The notes under the pieces were generated by a model. It saw only the letters and a list, made by a program, of their open reading frames with translations, had not been told where the DNA came from and did no database searches. A stretch of 64,000 bases of DNA from Acephala macrosclerotiorum (taxonomy: Eukaryota > Ascomycota > Leotiomycetes > Helotiales > Mollisiaceae). This document shows positions 47,501 to 58,586 of this stretch, one piece after another (position 1 is the first letter of the stretch; each line of letters starts with the position of its first letter). Both the position numbers and the translations under genes were made by a program. Location of the stretch: NCBI GenBank assembly GCA_014904845.1, contig MU119251.1, positions 186,001 to 250,000 on the forward strand, read 5' to 3'.

Positions 47501-47945
47501 CGACGCATCTTTCCTTCCGAAGTATGCGAACTTCTTCGTCCTTCTCAAAGTTCTGGAGTGAGGCATTAGTAGGATGGTGGTTAACAGGAGGATCGCAACG
47601 TACCAAAGCCAAAGTAACGGGCGCCTCCTCTAGTGGCTTCCGGGGTGGAGTCGGAATTACCTTCGTAGTTGTTGACAAGGGTGCTGACGGTTCCTTGCAA
47701 TCAATGAACAATCCGGGCTCATCATCATCATCAACTTCAACCTTCAATGCGGATTTGGCTTGCTGGACAGACTTGGCTTTCGGCTTTGCTGTCGGCTTTG
47801 CTGTCGGCTTTGCTGTCGGCTTTGCAAGCTTTGCTCTGGGCTTTGTTGCCTTGGCCGCTCTGGGCTTCTTGACGCCTGCCTGAGCCTTGCCGTTCATGTT
47901 TGCAGTGTACGCCTGAGACAGTCCAGTCAAAGATGAGCTGTCCAT
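44546..47945 (-). CDS. Large dynamin-superfamily-like nuclear GTPase (SLIP-GC type) with histone-H1-like N-terminal tail
   Basis: Six exons: 47945-47604, 47552-47408, 47336-46137, 46088-45769, 45685-45118, 45036-44546; 1021 residues. The N-terminus is a basic Lys/Ala/Pro tail (KKPRAAKATKPRAKLAKPTA with a repeated KPTA unit), like a histone H1 tail. The G domain has P-loop GYTGSGKSSLINAL, G3 DLPGLGDSNLGRTQ and G4 FVMTKTD, all formed after introns are removed; the 47553-47603 intron is in frame and stop-free. A coiled coil follows (LSDELAQLNERLSQLKRDRKR), then a long helical part, and the end is strongly acidic (SSSESSSEEDNDDSED). The layout matches fungal relatives of vertebrate SLIP-GC/nuclear GTPases. 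Role unknown; nuclear location is inferred from the tails. Confidence 0.85.
47775..47825 (-). repeat. 12-bp coding tandem repeat (KPTA units)
   Basis: On the plus strand GGCTTTGCTGTC recurs about three and a half times in a row; in the gene it encodes KPTAKPTAKPTAKPKAK. Units are almost identical, which points to recent slippage expansion. Confidence 0.85.
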
Positions 47946-49352
47946 TTAGGCCTAAGTAGATGCATCAGCAAGAGCGTAGATTCAAGAGTCATGAAAACGT
48001 CCAATATGGTTGAAGCCCGGGTGAAGGTACTGTGCAGACAATTTCCACACGATAATTGTTGTCGCCGGGAAGGACATTCAAGTAAAAAGATGAGGTGGAA
48101 AGTGGCCCAAAAAAACAGTACGCACCTTGAATGCTGAAGGTGAAGGTAAGGCGCCTGCTCCCTAGCGGATATAACGAGGTCAAGGCTGTATATTATTTGT
48201 GAAGTAGGAAGCGAAGCTGAAAGTGATAAACGATCAGATATGGAAGGGAAGACGAGCTGAATATCAAAAATAAGTCAGACTGTGCTGGGGGTAAGTTAGA
48301 GAACAAAGATGAGAGCTTGGAATCGGAAAGGTTGTCAAGAAGAGAGCTTGGGGAAGTAGATGAAAGTTGGAGGCTGGGCCAAGGAAAAGCAATTCCTGTT
48401 GACCGGGAAAATGACTATGAAGTACCTGCGAAAAACGCGAGTGAGTAAAAGGTTATACTCAGGGGTCGTTTGGCTTGTTGAGATGAAGAATTGGAGTGTG
48501 GGCAGAGTGTATTGGGAAGGTGGATGAGAGCGTAGTTACAGAAAGTTGTTGTTGTGAAGTTAGGACAAATCAACGGAGGAGGCGAAGTATTTAAACCCTC
48601 AAGGACTGCCTCAAACGGAGAGAGCAACATCCAAGCTAAGCGAGCTCTAAGTCTCTGTGGGAAATGCTTTTCTAAGAAAGAAGAGCCTCTTTCCTCGCAA
48701 CAAGTTCACAGGCGTGCTTGTCGTTTTTGACAAATCGACCCACTCCAGATGTGGGAAGCAGTGAAACACTTGCTACCACAATTACCCTTATTTCTGTCTT
48801 CTTTCTTTCAAATTTCTAGAACCGACATTTTCGTGGCTATAATCGCTCAGAGACTGTCGGACATTCAAGTCTCGAGGTCTGTATCGAACAGTGGCACGCC
48901 TTGCTCGATGCACATTGCATCCTTCTTCTTTTCCCCAAAATTTCTGCTTTAATTTTCCAAAGCAACGCATAGTTCCACAACCAATATAGCATGCCTGGAT
49001 CTACTGGAAGAGGGCTTGGGGGATCTTTTCGTAGTCTAGCGACATTGGCCGTGCATTTTGGTAGAACCTCAAGGCAAAAGGACTTCATGTTAAGCACTGG
49101 CTATCATCATAGATAAGCCAATGCTACATGAGCATTACGGAAGTTATCAAGCAGCGAGAAGTCCACGGATGACCGTTAACTCCGTGTCGTTGTCGTTGAC
49201 ATTGACTCCGAAGTCTACAAGGATGTCAAGCTATCTTTTTTCTAATCGTAGTGCATCCTTTAGCAACGCGTTGATTGGTCAGCCACATCTCACTTCCTAC
49301 AGTATATACCTTCATGATTAGCTCACAAAAAAAACGAAATGTTGAGGGAACG
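47946..49352. other. Gene-free stretch between divergent genes
   Basis: Upstream regions of the GTPase (minus) and mitochondrial carrier (plus). Short frames on both strands near 48750-49320 show no domain. Nothing else supported. Confidence 0.5.
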
Positions 49353-50442
49353 ATGACGGAGAAGAAGTTGGCGAGCGACAAGAATTATAGAGGCTTCGTT
49401 GCCGGTGTTGCTTCTGGCATCGCCAAGTTGACTGGTATGCTTTCCGTCGTCATGCTATCTACCCCACGCTTTGAGCTTCGAGAGCTTCGAGTTTCTAACT
49501 CGTGCTTCAGTCAAATATCTGCGAACGCAAGAAATGTTTGAAAAATGCTAACAATTCTATTCAGTTGGCCATCCCTTCGATACCATCAAAGTCCGCCTCC
49601 AAACCTCCAACTCGACTCGATTCTCAGGTCCCCTCCAATGCCTCCTCCTTACGGTACGAAATGAAGGCTTTCGAGGCCTCTACAAAGGCGCTACACCTCC
49701 GCTGGTGGGATGGATGTTCATGGACAGTATCATGCTAGGTTCCTTGACGTTCTATCGCAAAGTCCTCCACCGAACCCTCTTCAATCCCTACGCATATTCC
49801 GCGAGCCCCTCCAGTTGGGCACGACGAGACCTCCCCCTTCCCGATAACAAATTACATAAACTGCCAACATTGGGACATGCGATGGCCGGTATAATGGCAG
49901 GTGCTACTGTATCATTCATAGCAGCGCCAGTCGAGCACATCAAAGCACGACTCCAAATACAATACTCCTCCAAGAAATCCGAACGATTATACAAAGGACC
50001 CATAGATTGTGCAAGAAAAATATACCGATACCACGGCGTACCAGGAATCTATCACGGATTATCAGCTACATTGTTGTTCAGAAGTTTCTTCTTCTTCTGG
50101 TGGGGCAGCTACGACATTTTCACTCGTCTCTTAACAGAACGAACGAACCTCAGTGCCCCCGCTATAAATTTCTGGGCCGGCGGTCTCTCAGCGCAGGTTT
50201 TCTGGATGACAAGCTATCCTAGCGACGTCGTGAAGCAGCGTATAATGACCGATCCACTAGCAGGAGGGCTCGGGGACGGAGAAAAGAAGTTCAGACATTG
50301 GAGAGAAGCAGCTGCTACAGTGTATAGAGAGAATGGATGGAAAGGGTATTGGAGAGGGTTCGTCCCTTGTTTTCTGAGAGCATTTCCTGCGAATGCTATG
50401 GCGCTTGTCGCGTTTGAAGGCGTTATGAGGGTGCTGCCTTAA
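49353..50442 (+). CDS. Mitochondrial carrier family (SLC25) protein
   Basis: Exons 49353-49434 and 49565-50442; 319 residues, the normal size for six membrane helices in three repeats. The three signature motifs are PFDTIKVRLQ (its first residues completed across the 130-bp intron), PVEHIKARLQ and PSDVVKQRI, each followed by a G-rich helix start (GLYKGATPPLVGW, GIYHGLSATLLFR, GYWRGFVPCFLRAFPANA). It sits in the inner mitochondrial membrane and exchanges a metabolite. Motifs such as RAFPANAMALVAFE resemble the carnitine/ornithine/Ymc1 branch; the substrate cannot be decided here. Start chosen at MTEKKLASDKN; an upstream in-frame ATG at 49275 would add residues with no clear role. Confidence 0.92.
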
Positions 50443-50754
50443 ATGGGTGGGATATAGAGATAGAGGTAGATCGTTGTGCAACAAGGCGTTCGGGAGATAT
50501 CCACTTTCATGTGTATATGTATGTGTATGATTATGAGTACGATCTTGTATGTACAAGTAGAATAGACCAATCCCAATTCTTCATAGCTATAATGGCTTGC
50601 TTGTTAGAAGTCCGTCATTTTGATGTCCAAGTTGAAGTCTAAGAAAAAGCCCAAATACATCTCACTAAACCTTTGCAGTCAACATACAATCACCCAAGGT
50701 CGATTGTTTTTCAAACCAAATATCAAATAATAACAATTCTCTCCGCAAACCTCC
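50443..50754. other. 3' flank of the carrier gene
   Basis: AT-rich 3' flank. No feature supported. Confidence 0.4.
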
Positions 50755-51135
50755 TCAACCCCAAAACCAACCCAACACCCGAACACCACCAACCCACCAA
50801 TGAATATCTGTCCTATTTCCCGCTCCTTTAACTAGATCCGGGTAGCTGTCTTCCAGACTACTCATCTTGTAGAGTTGAGATCCCTCCCAAGCTACTCTAT
50901 CTAAAGCGCCTCCAGGGGTGGTAATCAGGTGAAGGGCGAACCGGTTTTTGATCCAGGCGCGGAAAATGTCTGTATTCGCGGTGGGGAAAGGGAAAGGTAA
51001 ATTTGTTGGAGATTGAGCTGAAGGTCGGAGTGAAGAGCTTGAGGGAGAGAAAGATACTGTTGCGGTGGTCTTCGATGTGTGATTTATCAAGAGAGGATAG
51101 ACAACAATTGAGATAAATAACAACTGTTGAAGCAT
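50755..51135 (-). CDS. Possible small secreted protein, unknown
   Basis: A 126-codon frame with ATG at 51135. It opens with a hydrophobic stretch (LQQLLFISIVVYPLLIN) that could be a signal peptide, then a Ser/Pro-rich part and a tail with several Trp (WIKNRF, HWWVGGVRVLGWFWG). No domain is recognised, and the hydrophobic Trp-rich end is atypical of a stable protein. It could equally be a chance frame. Confidence 0.25.
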   Translation of the reverse strand: MLQQLLFISIVVYPLLINHTSKTTATVSFSPSSSSLRPSAQSPTNLPFPFPTANTDIFRAWIKNRFALHLITTPGGALDRVAWEGSQLYKMSSLEDSYPDLVKGAGNRTDIHWWVGGVRVLGWFWG

Positions 51136-51517
51136 TTTATAGATGTAATGAATAACCGGCGAGTGTGAATAGTATCCAGGTCATGATTGTAGTTGAGAGG
51201 CTGTCGTTACTGGACGGGTACCTCAAACTTTCAGACATTAGGCGTCGCAAATTGCTGAAGTCATAGAAATGTACGAAAGTGTGAATACCATTCAAACTCG
51301 TAACTATTCTAGAAATCCCATCGTCACCGAACTGAACCGAACGAAAGACAAATCGTTTAGACATCACAACAGTCAATAAGGTAATCAATCAAAACAACGG
51401 GGACAGAAGGTAGCTGAGCATTTATGCTATGTGCCAACTAATCTTCATCTCGACCCATCAATTCATTCCAAAGCTGTCTTTGACTTCGTCGACGAGATTC
51501 AGATCTAGATCCATCCC

Positions 51518-52147
51518 TTACTCATCATCCTCCTCATCAGCATCGTTAACCACGTTGAAGAATCGGAGCTCATAGACACCGTGGGAGGTGGAGACGACAC
51601 GGAGCCAATCTCTGAGTTGTTGCTTCTTGAGGAACTTCTTGGTCCTATTGTCATTCATTAGCCTCATTTTCCCACATCCATAGCCCTTGGGGAAGGCGTT
51701 GACGGGAGTTCTCACAAGTACTTGAGGTAACGACCAGAGAACTGGGTATGCGCAATAACCTCAATCTTTCCATCACCAACTTGCTTGATCTCAACGATAT
51801 CGCCGAGATTGCCAACACGTCCGTCAACCTTAATCTTGTCCTGGAGGAACTTCTCGAAGGCGGAAACGTCGAAGATCTTGTCGCTGGCGGGTTGCGAAGC
51901 GTTGATGATGAACTTTTCTCTCATTAGCATCTTCCCCCGGCACCAAAACCTCCTCTACCCCAATCGCAGCATGGGGATAGATAGGATAGGGATAGGAAGA
52001 CATACCTTCTTGGTAACCTTGGCCTGCTTGCCCTTGGTAGATTTCTGCGCAAAAAAGTTACATCTTAGCCTACTGTATCACGCCGCAACCTCTTTCGAGG
52101 CGGGCCAACAGCAAAGCGGTTCATGTACATACTGTGGATGGTGCCAT
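51518..52147 (-). CDS. 60S ribosomal protein eL22
   Basis: Exons 52147-52133, 52044-52006, 51912-51716, 51644-51518; 125 residues, the normal size. The first exon encodes only MAPST. The sequence [20 protein letters not shown], then [33 protein letters not shown] and [20 protein letters not shown] is a textbook eL22, and the acidic end ADEEDDE is also typical. It is a component of the large subunit near the exit tunnel. Three introns in a short ribosomal-protein gene with a tiny first exon are the fungal norm. The third exon is reached only with an AAAAG acceptor before TTCATC. Confidence 0.96.
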
Positions 52148-53254
52148 TGCGAATGGAGTTTCGAGTGGTCGCAAAGAGGTTAATATCCTGCGCCTGTCGT
52201 TGAATTGAGTTTTGGAAGTCGTTGATCGTGGTTGAGATTCAAAAAGTTCGCGAGGAATTTCTGTGTGGGCGCGCCAAGGCTTCAAGGTCGCTAGGGGATG
52301 AATGGGACTAGCGTATACTACACGTGCTAGGATAGCTTTGTTGCAGCTCACGAATTCCTTTCAAGATTGGAAACCCAGGCATGAATTTACAGAATACGAA
52401 GATCAAGTCGTGATGCTCGCCCACGGCTTGAAAACTGTTGAAGCCAGCTTCGTATCACGTGCATCGTATCTTATCCGAAAAGACTTCTAGAGAATTGAAT
52501 AAGAGACGGAGAATTCCTCGGACGATGAATGAAATCTTGGGGACCAATAAAACCCAGCACGGGCATGATGACTGCCGCTGTGATGATCAAGCGACACATG
52601 CGGCACTATGCAATGTCCTGGGACTGGAGGTACTTTACAACGCACTTGGAGCATTTTCGGTAGTACTCAGTGGAAGTACAAGAACCAATCATTCGACTCG
52701 ATATCTTGGCCGTCAAAACCGTAGAATAGGCTCTGGTACTTTGGTTGCAGGAGTGAAGCAAATTTCCAGCATGTCGGATCCGGAAAACACACGGATGTTG
52801 TGTAAATGCTGAGGCCACCACAATCACAACTCATCCAAACCTGCAAAGTATTCTGGGTATCGAGAATCGTTTATTCCATTAAATTATCGTGTAGACCGTC
52901 TCATTTCCATGAAACCGCAGTCCGTAGACGTGCAGGCAAAGCATCGCAGAACAACAACGACGAAAAAACCATGTATCCACACCATGACGGCAGAATGATC
53001 AATGCCCTTGTGCCCAACTTCTGGGAGCTTCTGTCAGGTTGCTCGTGCTACAGCCAAACCACAGGCCAGTGCCGAGTAATCCATGAGTTGCCGAACAATC
53101 CGTGCCAAGACCAAACCGTTGTAAGTTGCTGCGCTAAACGCCGTGTGTGAATGGGACATTGAGAAGGTGACGAAGGTTATGTGAGGCGGACTTCGTCGGA
53201 ATAATGGCAGGTTTCGAATTCAAGATCGTGAGAGAATACGTCGTCAACATCTCT
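52148..53254. other. Gene-free stretch
   Basis: Upstream of eL22 and downstream of PMP3. A frame at 52806-53150 has several Cys but no recognisable domain. Not supported as a gene. Confidence 0.45.
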
Positions 53255-53683
53255 TTAATACTTGAGAATAATGTACCTGAAAATCGTTAGCGATCGCTCC
53301 AGGGGTAGGTGATGACATCACGTCGCTTCGATGTCCCAAGACGTTTGGGACTTTTGAAGCAGAGATGAAGCACGAAATATGGTAACGTACAGAGCGTGAA
53401 TGATGCCAGGAATATATCCGAGAATTGTCAAGAGAATGTTGATGAGGAGATCAGCACCGCATCCTCGCTGTTTGTTTATTAGTCTCGTGTAATGTGGTAC
53501 GGTGGATGAAGGGTTAATCTTACCTCAAGGAAGACACCAAGAGGTGGGAGAATGATGGCAAGAATGATCTTGCAGATATCGCTGGAAGGTGTTAGCTTGT
53601 TGATACTAGTATGGAAGTAGTGGTGGAGCTTCTGAGACTGTGCTGTAAGAAGGAGAAGAAGCGTACCTTGCGGTGAAGGGCAT
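53255..53683 (-). CDS. pmp3: Plasma membrane proteolipid 3 (Pmp3/Sna1 family)
   Basis: Four exons: 53683-53667, 53581-53524, 53467-53391, 53276-53255; 57 residues. The gene is too split for any single frame to show it. Joined pieces read MPFTASDICKIILAIILPPL, GVFLERGCGADLLINILLTI, then LGYIPGIIHALYIILKY: two membrane helices with the conserved GCGADLLINI turn. The small hydrophobic protein sits in the plasma membrane and affects membrane potential and salt tolerance in yeast and plants. Introns (56-114 bp) take more than half of the gene. Confidence 0.95.
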
Positions 53684-55128
53684 GTTGAGTTTGGTGAAGT
53701 GATGAACTTGGGCAAATTGGAGTGAGGTTTCTTAAAAGTGAACGATTGTTGAGTTTGAATGTGATAGGAAATGGAAAATTCGGCGTTTGGAATGCTCGTG
53801 TCTTTATGTAAGAGCAGATTATTCACTGATGCCGGCACACGTCATACCTTAATTCCTTGGACAACGCGAGGAGGCAGCCTTGTCACTTCCCTGCCTTTTC
53901 TCAACTACAGTGCCCCTTAATCACTGCTTCTAGGCCCTCTTGGATGTGGGGATCTTCCACAATAATCCCTTGATCACCAGCCAAGGCAGGGACTTCCATT
54001 CAACGTCACTCAAATGCGCACTAGGTATGTAGTCACAATTTCCAATGATCAATCTTTACCACTCAGAAAGAACGCAAGTACGAGTACGACGATGCACAAG
54101 CACGGTACCTGAAGTATTGCTGCCCAGACATCTCGTTGATGGCATGGGAGAAGTATGCAGGGTATTCAAAAATTTCATCATTTCAGCCACAACGTCCCAC
54201 CTTGCGTCACTACCCAACGAAGAGGCAAAGATTCGGATCTACCTTTAACCTTTACTTAATTCGATCTCGATCCGGTTTAAACCTGATCTTCAGAGCCAAC
54301 GCGTCTGAGATGTGGCTGATGAATGCGCCAGCCACTGGAGAACTCAGAAGATCAGGAGATCTCCATGAGGAACTTGCTTGATGGAGTTTTTGAAACCGAT
54401 GTAACGCACTTTTTGCTATCAGGTCCTCCGTATTTTGGAGCTCAGGTCACAAACAATCAGACGGGTAACATGCGGTAAGCTGCACCATGTGATCAATTCA
54501 GCGCAACCGAAGTTTCCGAGCAGGCAATCACTCCTGCTTCGAACAATCCGACCGGGCGCTGCTGAGGAAGCAAATCAGCGGCCAGTTCGCTGCAAAAGTT
54601 TCAAAATTGCTGGGACATTCTCACCTGCACCTTCCAAATCATTTGACCATCATTGAACAGGATCACTTACAATACCACGAGCTTGGCATGAGAACCAGAA
54701 CACCGCTTTCACCAGTTCCAAGTAATGATCCAGACCCGTAGCTATTCTCGCCTTTTCATGGCAGCTTTGTAGGGTCGACTTGGCAACAATTCGCCTCTGT
54801 TGATACCATGGATAGCGGATGTGGCGCACAAATTCGTGGCGGTGGTGGCTTGCCCCTCTCTAATCTCTAATCGCCGAACCGAATACCACCTACAGCGCCT
54901 TTTAATTGTTAGGCGAGTCCAAATACTGTCGAAAATCCGAGTGGGCAGACCAATCACCTGCTCAGAATACCTGATTTTGGCTCCAATTGGTTAAATCCTG
55001 TGGCGTCATTTAACAATTAAAGGGCCCTATAGGTTGTATTAACCGGACAAATTTCATCTTATCGCATCAAACCAAGACAGATTGATCACCAGGCGCAAGA
55101 CGCTAGGATACTTCACCAAGACCTCGAA
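53684..55128. other. Gene-free stretch
   Basis: Promoters of PMP3 and of the OBG-type GTPase. Short frames around 54045-54660 show no domain. Nothing else seen. Confidence 0.5.
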
Positions 55129-56561
55129 ATGCCTCGAGACCCCTTGATCGGACTGGTAGGCAAGCCTTCGAGTGGCAAGAGTACCACTCTGAACAGCTTG
55201 ACTGATGCCAGTTCCAAAGTTGGTCCGTGAAGTACCCCTCTTCTGTTGAACTCGAGCTCACAAGAGTCCAGGCAACTTCCCGTAAGAGACGTCACAACTT
55301 GATTCTGGAGTATTGATTAAACAGATTAATAGCTTCACTACCATCGACCCTCAACGAGCCATCGGATACCTTCAAATCGACTGCGCATGCAAACGACATA
55401 ACCTCACCAATCGATGTAAACCGAATTATGGCGCCTGCGTTGACGGACGACGGTCTGTCCCTATTGAACTCCTCGATGTCGCAGGTCTCGTACCTGGAGC
55501 ACATGAGGGCAAAGGCTTGGGAAACAAGTTTCTTGATGATTTGCGGCATGCCGATGCTTTGGTGCATGTTGTTGACGTCTCTGGTACAACCGATGCTGAA
55601 GGCAAGGCAACACGAGGCTACGACCCCTCACAAGATATCGTCTGGCTACGCTCCGAGATTGTACAATGGATACGAGGAAACTTGATGCAGAAATGGGGTT
55701 CTATCAAAAGGCGGCATGTAGCAGTAAAAGCTACAGCAGTCGAGACGCTGCAAGGACAATTCTCGGGATATGGATCCACGGCATCGGTGGTTGCGAGAAC
55801 GTTGGATAGACTTGGATTGAAGGAACCTTTGGAACATTGGTCCGACGAGACAGTCGACAAAGTCGTCAACGCATTCACAGACGAGAAATTTCCCACGGTT
55901 ATCGCTCTCAATAAAATCGACCATGCAGACGCAGACAAGAACATCAGCAAGATTGCCAAGATGCAGGACCCAAAGTCTATCGTTTTATGCTCAGCAATCT
56001 CAGAAGTCTTTCTACGGAGGCTAGCTAAACAAGGATTCGTCAGATACACGGAAGGAAGTGAGTTTGTCGACACACGGGAAGACTTGATCGCAGATGGAGA
56101 TCCTGATGGCGGCGGGCTAAAGGAAATGGACGAGAAGCTCAAGGGCCGTGTCGAGAACCTCAAAGATATGGTCTTGTACCGCTTCGGGTCTACGGGTGTG
56201 GTGCAGGTACTTTCAAGAGCGGCAGAGCTGCTAGGATTGGTTCCGGTATTTCCCGTCAGAAATGTCTCGTCCTTCTCTTCCGGAGCCTCGCATTCGGATG
56301 CGGTCTTCAGGGATTGCGTGTTAGTGAAGAAGAATACTACGGTGGCGGAGGTAGCCAGGAAAGTTATGGGGGATGCTCCGTTGGCTTATGTGGAAGGTGC
56401 CGGCGGAGTGAGGGTTGCCGAAGATGATCTTGTTGCAGTGGGCAAGAACGATGTAAGATTTTCGAATCCGGTTCATTATTTGAATTTTTTCTCCACACTC
56501 TGACTCAAGGAGTACATGCTAACTATTACAGATCCTCTCCTTCAAGGTCGGACGAGCATAA
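55129..56561 (+). CDS. OBG-family GTPase (YchF/Ygr210c-like)
   Basis: Exons 55129-55222, 55272-55281 (10-nt micro-exon), 55333-56452, 56532-56561; 417 residues. P-loop [17 protein letters not shown], then [19 protein letters not shown], where NFP comes mainly from the micro-exon, G3 [20 protein letters not shown]4 [11 protein letters not shown] and G5-like VLCSAISEV. The C-terminal TGS-like part has [20 protein letters not shown] and ends [29 protein letters not shown] is the hallmark of OBG proteins. The presence of [20 protein letters not shown], a Cys-containing insert, fits the Ygr210c branch rather than Ola1. It probably binds ribosomes or tRNA; exact function unknown. Confidence 0.93.
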
Positions 56562-56893
56562 TCTGCTCTCCAAATTTCATGGCTGGCGTCTAACAAGGAT
56601 TTCGGTAGCATAGCAACTGGCGTTTTCGGTCTGGAATGGGACAATGGGTGCAATGACCGTGAAGGCGGAACCAAAGGAGTGGAGATAGACTCTACTCCCA
56701 ATGGAGCTTTTATGCTATGTACAAGCATCTTTTTTCACAATTCTGTTTTCTCTCGTCATTTTCGTCCACCTCGATATTGAAATCATCTGCGTTGCATTTC
56801 TCCTCTTCCTTTTCACCTCTCCCCCTCCAAGCTTCAACGAGGTCATATTCCAATTCGCCATCTCTCTCTTCCTCCATCTTTCCCATTCCGCAC
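56562..56893. other. Intergenic, convergent gene ends
   Basis: Pyrimidine-rich on the plus strand from about 56800. No separate gene supported. Confidence 0.4.
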
Positions 56894-57301
56894 TCAAGAT
56901 TTCCCACCCCTCTCATCCTGCATCCCAACTGTATCCGGCGCCTCAGGAAACTCCTCCTTAGCCTTCTTATTCGCCTCCCCCGCCTTCTCACTTGTCCCCC
57001 TACTCCTATCCCCCCTACTCCTATCCCCCCTACTCCTATCCCCCCTACTCCTATCCCCCCTACTCCTCTCTTCTTGTCCTTCTCTATGTGCGTCGTATCT
57101 CACATTATGGCTATCTTTTTCGTTTGTGATGTGGTCTTCTAGTTTGCTGCCTTCCCATTTTTGGGCCGGGGAAGAAGTGCTGAGACGGCGGATGGCGGTG
57201 TTAGATAATTGGGTGGAGGAGGGAGAGGGAGAGGGAGGGACGCGGTGGAATGCTCGGGCCATGAGGCGGATGTTGGGAAGGATTTTGGAGGAGGTGGCCA
57301 T
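56894..57301 (-). CDS. Small mitochondrial protein with RSRGD repeats
   Basis: About 135 residues from the ATG at 57301; an in-frame ATG at 57355 would lengthen it by 18. The N-terminus is basic, lacks acids and contains RLMARAFHR and AIRRLSTSSPAQKWEG, a typical mitochondrial presequence with a cleavage-type RRLSTS. The mature part (KLEDHITNEKDSHNVRYD) is hydrophilic, then comes a fivefold RSRGD repeat, and the end is EFPEAPDTVGMQDERGGKS, which resembles conserved short fungal mitochondrial proteins (EAP.T.GMQ..RG). Role unknown. Confidence 0.7.
   Translation of the reverse strand: MATSSKILPNIRLMARAFHRVPPSPSPSSTQLSNTAIRRLSTSSPAQKWEGSKLEDHITNEKDSHNVRYDAHREGQEERSRGDRSRGDRSRGDRSRGDRSRGTSEKAGEANKKAKEEFPEAPDTVGMQDERGGKS
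56996..57070 (-). repeat. 15-bp coding minisatellite, five units
   Basis: CCCCCTACTCCTATC repeats head to tail; four units are identical and the fifth differs by one base. Read on the minus strand each unit encodes RSRGD, and unit length keeps the frame. Near-identity of the units points to recent expansion. Confidence 0.92.
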
Positions 57302-57980
57302 GATGATTGATTTTGGTTTGAGATGCTTGGAATTGAAAAAGGTGGGTTTGTTCAAGAGATTGAATGGAGGAGAAATTCAATTGGTAAAACAAATTCAAGA
57401 TGTAGGTATAGCTTCCCCAGATTTTCAGTATGAGCTAAAGCAAATGTAGTGTCGTCATCTGCATTCGGGACGAGCCCCACGCCATGTGACACCCCGCCCC
57501 CGGTTCGGCTACCCCTGAATAGCCGAGCCGACAGCTTTGTAGGTCCAGCAAAACGCTTCAAAAGTTCCAAACGCAAAATTGAGGGACCTTCCTTACTCCA
57601 TAACTCATCGCTCGTTCTCCAAATCTTGTATCACTTCGTAAACTTACTCTCAGTGGTCGTAAATGTGGAAAGTTGTTGAACAAGCTGTCAAGCCGCGCCT
57701 TGAAGCACAAACCGCCAGAAAAAGCAGATCCGATTTACCTCCTTCATATACCAATCTAATTCACCTCGAGCTTAAAGAGTGGCAGAATCAAGATAGTTGA
57801 CTAGCGCCGTCAGTAGCTGAGTGGCATATGTTCAAGTCGCGAATTTGTACTCGGCTTCCTCCATCTCCAACTTCCACCTTCGAATCACCAACGCGCAACT
57901 TGCTCTGCGGCCAACACATAACCTTCAACGCACATCCCAAGCATTTGGATCTCTTGCGCAATCGTCATACCAGAGAACAA
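57302..57980. other. Divergent promoter region
   Basis: Between the mitochondrial protein (minus) and the next plus-strand gene. No other feature supported. Confidence 0.45.
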
Positions 57981-58586
57981 ATGCCGGCAATTACAACACC
58001 GAGCAGCATCGCTGTAGCCGCTTGCGCCAAGAAGGGTGTCGACGACAAGAAGGCTCCCAGTGACAAGCCTGAGAAACTACGAGGTATCTAACAGCACAGT
58101 CAAACTATTTCTAAATCATAATGTTGGTTGTTCTCCAGTAAAGCAGACCAGCCTATTAGTCATCAAGCTTCCGCAGAACTCCGCCGTCAGATCTTCAAAT
58201 ACCTTGGTCCAGCTGGACAACGACTCCTAGGCGCAACTAGCGCACAACTTTACGAGATCTACAGGGATGCCTACTACGAAAACATAATCAAACACCGAAA
58301 GGTCAACTGTCGAAATGCGATCATCAACTTCGAGCACGACCTGAAGAAAATTGAAGAATTAGGTCCATTGCAATTTAATGACAGGTACTTGGAAATCTTG
58401 TCTGACTGGATGCCATACAATGGTTGTTTCCCAACTACTGGCCTTGTGGGAGCATCTGGGTTGGGCTCCACAGGTTTTTGGTACCTCAGTGGCCTCATCG
58501 ACGATATGGTTGAGAGGCGGAAAGAAAAGAAGTCTGCAAAGCCGCTGTATGTAAAGTATGGCAAAAAGGTCTTCTTAGAGTTTTGA
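57981..58586 (+). CDS. Short conserved-looking protein, unknown function
   Basis: Exons 57981-58083 and 58144-58586; 181 residues. The 60-bp intron needs the AAG acceptor at 58141-58143 to join EKLR to ADQPISHQASAELRRQIFKY in frame; the CAG just before it would shift the frame. The middle stretch AELRRQIFKYLGPAGQRLLG resembles the start of an F-box helix (LP.E+R.+I..YL), followed by YEIYRDAYYENIIKHRKVNC, but the F-box match is weak. The C-terminal end is basic (VERRKEKKSAKPLYVKYGKK). Start at the ATG of MPAITTPSSIAVAACAKK; longer frames upstream exist but read unlike protein. No function assigned. Confidence 0.6.

Noticed and set aside
57781..57835. Possible tRNA-like stretch with GTTCAAGTC
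   Set aside because: No acceptor or anticodon stem could be formed around it.
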